Part shown: positions 5,557 through 7,071 of the stretch, piece by piece
How positions within the stretch are numbered: position 1 is the first letter of the stretch
How the letters are laid out: every line of letters starts with the position of its first letter
Source of the DNA: JAOADN01 sp046155885
GTDB taxonomy: Bacteria; Pseudomonadota; Alphaproteobacteria; Rhodobacterales; Rhodobacteraceae
Length of the DNA: 7,071 nt
Reading direction: 5' to 3'
Assembly (NCBI GenBank): GCA_046155885.1
Contig: JBJXFU010000045.1
Coordinates: forward strand, 1 to 7,071
The notes under the pieces: generated by a model
What the model saw: the letters and a program-made list of their open reading frames with translations, nothing else
The model's database searches: none
Told to the model about the DNA's origin: nothing
Made by a program: the position numbers and the translations under genes

Positions 5557-5566
5557 CCGGCGCCTT

Positions 5567-6670
5567 TCAGCCCGCTTCCGACACCCGGTAGGCCGCCCTT
5601 TCCAGCCAGGCCGGGTCGATCTCCACTCCCCAGCCCGGAGCGTCCGTGACCGTCGCGCAGCCGTCCTCGATATGGTAGGGGTCGCCCAGGAACAGCCCCT
5701 CCTGCCAAGGGTAGTAGTCCGAGCCCTCGATCGAAAACTCGAGGTATTTCCCGGGGTTAGGGATGGCGCGAAGAAGATGCATCGTGCACATCGTCACCAG
5801 CGACAAGTTCGCCGCGTGCGGCGTCACCGGCAGCCCGAACGACGCCGCCATCCGGCAGACCTCCAGCGTCCGCGTTAGCCCGCCCATGTACATCACGTCC
5901 GGCTGGGCCACATCCACCGACCGATGCTCGAACATCAGCCGCCAGCTAGAATACTCACAATCCTGCTCCCCCCCCGCCACGTCCAGGTCGAGCCCCGACC
6001 GCACCTCGGCCGTCTGGTCGTATTCCCAGTACGGACAGGGCTCTTCGTAGTGTCCTATCCCATTATCCTGAAGCAGTTTTCCGACCATTATGGCCTTCGC
6101 CGGCGTGTAGCAGGAATTGGCATCCACCAGCTTGTCGATGCCCGAGCCGAGCGCCTTCGACACCACCGGCACAACTTCTTCCGTCCGCCCCGGCCACTCG
6201 TCCCGGTCGCGCCCGCATTCCCGCCCGACGCGCCACTTGAAGGCGGTGAACCCCTTTTGATCACGCAGCCTTAAGAACCGCTTGGCTTCATCCTCAGGCG
6301 TTATGTCGCGTTTCATCGAACTGGCATAGGTCCTGACCCTGCCCGGGCTGCCGCCGATCAGCGCCGTCACCGGCTTGCCCTCGACCTTGCCCCGCAGGTC
6401 CCAGAGCGCGGTGTCGAGCCCCGTCATCGCACGGCGCAGGTAGCTTCCGGGGAACTTGTGTTCCTTCTCGCCGATCAGGTTCAGCGTGTCCGCGAAATCA
6501 AGCGCGTTGGTCCCAAGCGCATGGGGTGCGATCTGCCGGTGGAAAATTTCACACGCAATATCAGACTGATAGGTCGAAACCTGCCCCCAGCCGGTGGCAT
6601 CGGTCTCGGCAGTGGCCCGCACAAAACCAACGAAGGGGGTCGAGAAGGTTTCGAGCCGGACGAGCTTCAT
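5567..6670 (-). CDS. Mandelate racemase/muconate lactonizing enzyme family protein
   Basis: This 367-aa cytoplasmic enzyme of the enolase superfamily is probably an acid-sugar or hydroxy-acid dehydratase or racemase that abstracts a proton alpha to a carboxylate. The Mg2+ ligands are Asp183 (LVDAN), Glu209 (YEEP) and Glu235 (GGEQD). They are spaced 26 and 26 residues apart, as in mandelate racemase (195, 221, 247). Asp258 and His285 lie at the mandelate racemase offsets for the Asp-His dyad, and Glu311 falls near the usual electrophilic Glu. The second-strand base motif is Lys145-Trp-Arg147, so K-x-R in place of the common K-x-K. It is followed by a longer charged loop (148-162), placing it about 7 residues farther from Asp183 than in mandelate racemase. 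The start at 6670 lies 8 bp after the permease stop. GAGGA sits in the last permease codons, 12 nt upstream, which suggests translational coupling. The substrate cannot be assigned from sequence alone. Confidence 0.9.
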   Translation of the reverse strand: MKLVRLETFSTPFVGFVRATAETDATGWGQVSTYQSDIACEIFHRQIAPHALGTNALDFADTLNLIGEKEHKFPGSYLRRAMTGLDTALWDLRGKVEGKPVTALIGGSPGRVRTYASSMKRDITPEDEAKRFLRLRDQKGFTAFKWRVGRECGRDRDEWPGRTEEVVPVVSKALGSGIDKLVDANSCYTPAKAIMVGKLLQDNGIGHYEEPCPYWEYDQTAEVRSGLDLDVAGGEQDCEYSSWRLMFEHRSVDVAQPDVMYMGGLTRTLEVCRMAASFGLPVTPHAANLSLVTMCTMHLLRAIPNPGKYLEFSIEGSDYYPWQEGLFLGDPYHIEDGCATVTDAPGWGVEIDPAWLERAAYRVSEAG

Positions 6671-6678
6671 CGAAGGGA

Positions 6679-7071
6679 TCAGTCCTCGGAGGCCGCATGC
6701 ATCTCATTCTCCCGCGCCACACGCCGGCGGCGCGAGGTCTCATAGATCGCCGCGCCGACAACCGTGACAAGCATCAGCAAGAGCGCCAGCGCGTTGATCG
6801 TGGGCGTGATCCCCGAGCGCACTTGCGAGAAGACGTAGACCGTCAGCGTATCCATTGAACCGCGAGTGAACAGCGTGACGTTGAAGTTCTCCAGCGACTG
6901 GAAGAACGCGATCGCAGCCCCGGCGCCGATCGCTGGGTAGAGGTGCGGCAACAGGACGCGCCGCAGCACCTGCCCGTGGTTCGCTCCAAGGTCGAGTGCG
7001 GCTTCCTCAAGCCCCGGATCGAAGCTCTGCAGTCGCGCCAGTACCAACAACATCACGTAGGCGGCGATGAA
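6679..7071 (-). CDS. ABC transporter permease, PotC/PotI-like, 5' end outside window
   Basis: The C-terminal 130 residues of an inner-membrane importer permease are visible; the N-terminal part continues beyond 7071. The frame is open to the window edge, so this is truncation by the window, not a broken gene. The EAA loop that docks on the ATPase is clear: EEAALDLGANHGQVLRRVLLPHL, where EAA, then Gly, then LP match the binding-protein-dependent permease signature. Two hydrophobic segments follow, the second (TPTINALALLLMLVTVVG and onward) ending in an Arg-rich cytoplasmic tail. The overall pattern resembles the second permease of spermidine/putrescine-type importers, a group that also carries other small organic substrates. 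It is followed after 8 bp by the enolase-superfamily enzyme, so the imported compound may be that enzyme's substrate or a precursor. The ATPase, binding protein and first permease probably lie upstream, outside the window. Confidence 0.9.
   Translation of the reverse strand, partial: FIAAYVMLLVLARLQSFDPGLEEAALDLGANHGQVLRRVLLPHLYPAIGAGAAIAFFQSLENFNVTLFTRGSMDTLTVYVFSQVRSGITPTINALALLLMLVTVVGAAIYETSRRRRVARENEMHAASED

Larger units (their letters stand above)
5178..5566. other. Intergenic region with structured DNA, no convincing gene
   Basis: This lies between the DUF3307 start and the enolase-superfamily gene stop, both on the minus strand. Open frames here are short, Arg-rich and differ in character from the flanking proteins, so I call none. 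The half next to DUF3307 (5178-5350) shows nothing I can name. The other half holds clustered hairpins (5351-5437), an 18-bp near-palindrome (5510-5527) and three 11-bp direct repeats (5524-5556), listed separately. Confidence 0.6.

Overview
The window is GC-rich, with strong G/C third-position bias and dense gene packing. Together with the protein repertoire (D-2-hydroxyacid dehydrogenase, FecR-domain protein beside a CHASE2 cyclase, DUF3307 protein, enolase-superfamily enzyme next to a PotC-type permease), this suggests an alphaproteobacterium, probably Rhodobacteraceae-like. That placement is inferred from composition and families, not from a marker gene. I see no mobile element, CRISPR array, rRNA or tRNA.

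Layout. Positions 1-572 are a long non-coding or leader region. It is relatively AT-rich at first and full of small palindromes. It holds one possible 57-aa ORF with a good Shine-Dalgarno sequence (203-376) and two GC-rich hairpins. It precedes a plus-strand NAD(P)-dependent 2-hydroxyacid dehydrogenase of the glyoxylate/hydroxypyruvate reductase type (573-1529). After a gap of about 280 bp come two plus-strand genes 39 bp apart: an exported FecR-domain protein (1810-2568) and a membrane class III nucleotide cyclase with a periplasmic CHASE2 sensor (2608-4830). They look like a periplasm-to-cytoplasm signalling pair that makes cAMP.

The cyclase gene converges with, and overlaps by 37 bp, a minus-strand DUF3307 integral membrane protein (4794-5177). 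Upstream of that gene is a non-coding stretch of about 390 bp (5178-5566) with the most striking unexplained structure in the window: four back-to-back hairpins (5351-5437), an 18-bp near-palindrome (5510-5527) and three 11-bp direct repeats (5524-5556). From 7071 down to 5567 on the minus strand lie the 3' part of a PotC/PotI-type ABC permease, cut by the window edge, and, 8 bp later, a complete mandelate racemase/muconate lactonizing enzyme family protein. These two are probably the uptake and catabolic parts of one operon for an acid-sugar or other hydroxy-acid substrate.

I did not find a clearly new multi-gene system. The best candidates for something undescribed are the structured non-coding segment at 5351-5556, the leader region at 1-572, the FecR/CHASE2-cyclase pair, and the uncharacterised DUF3307 protein with its conserved-looking His/Asp motifs.
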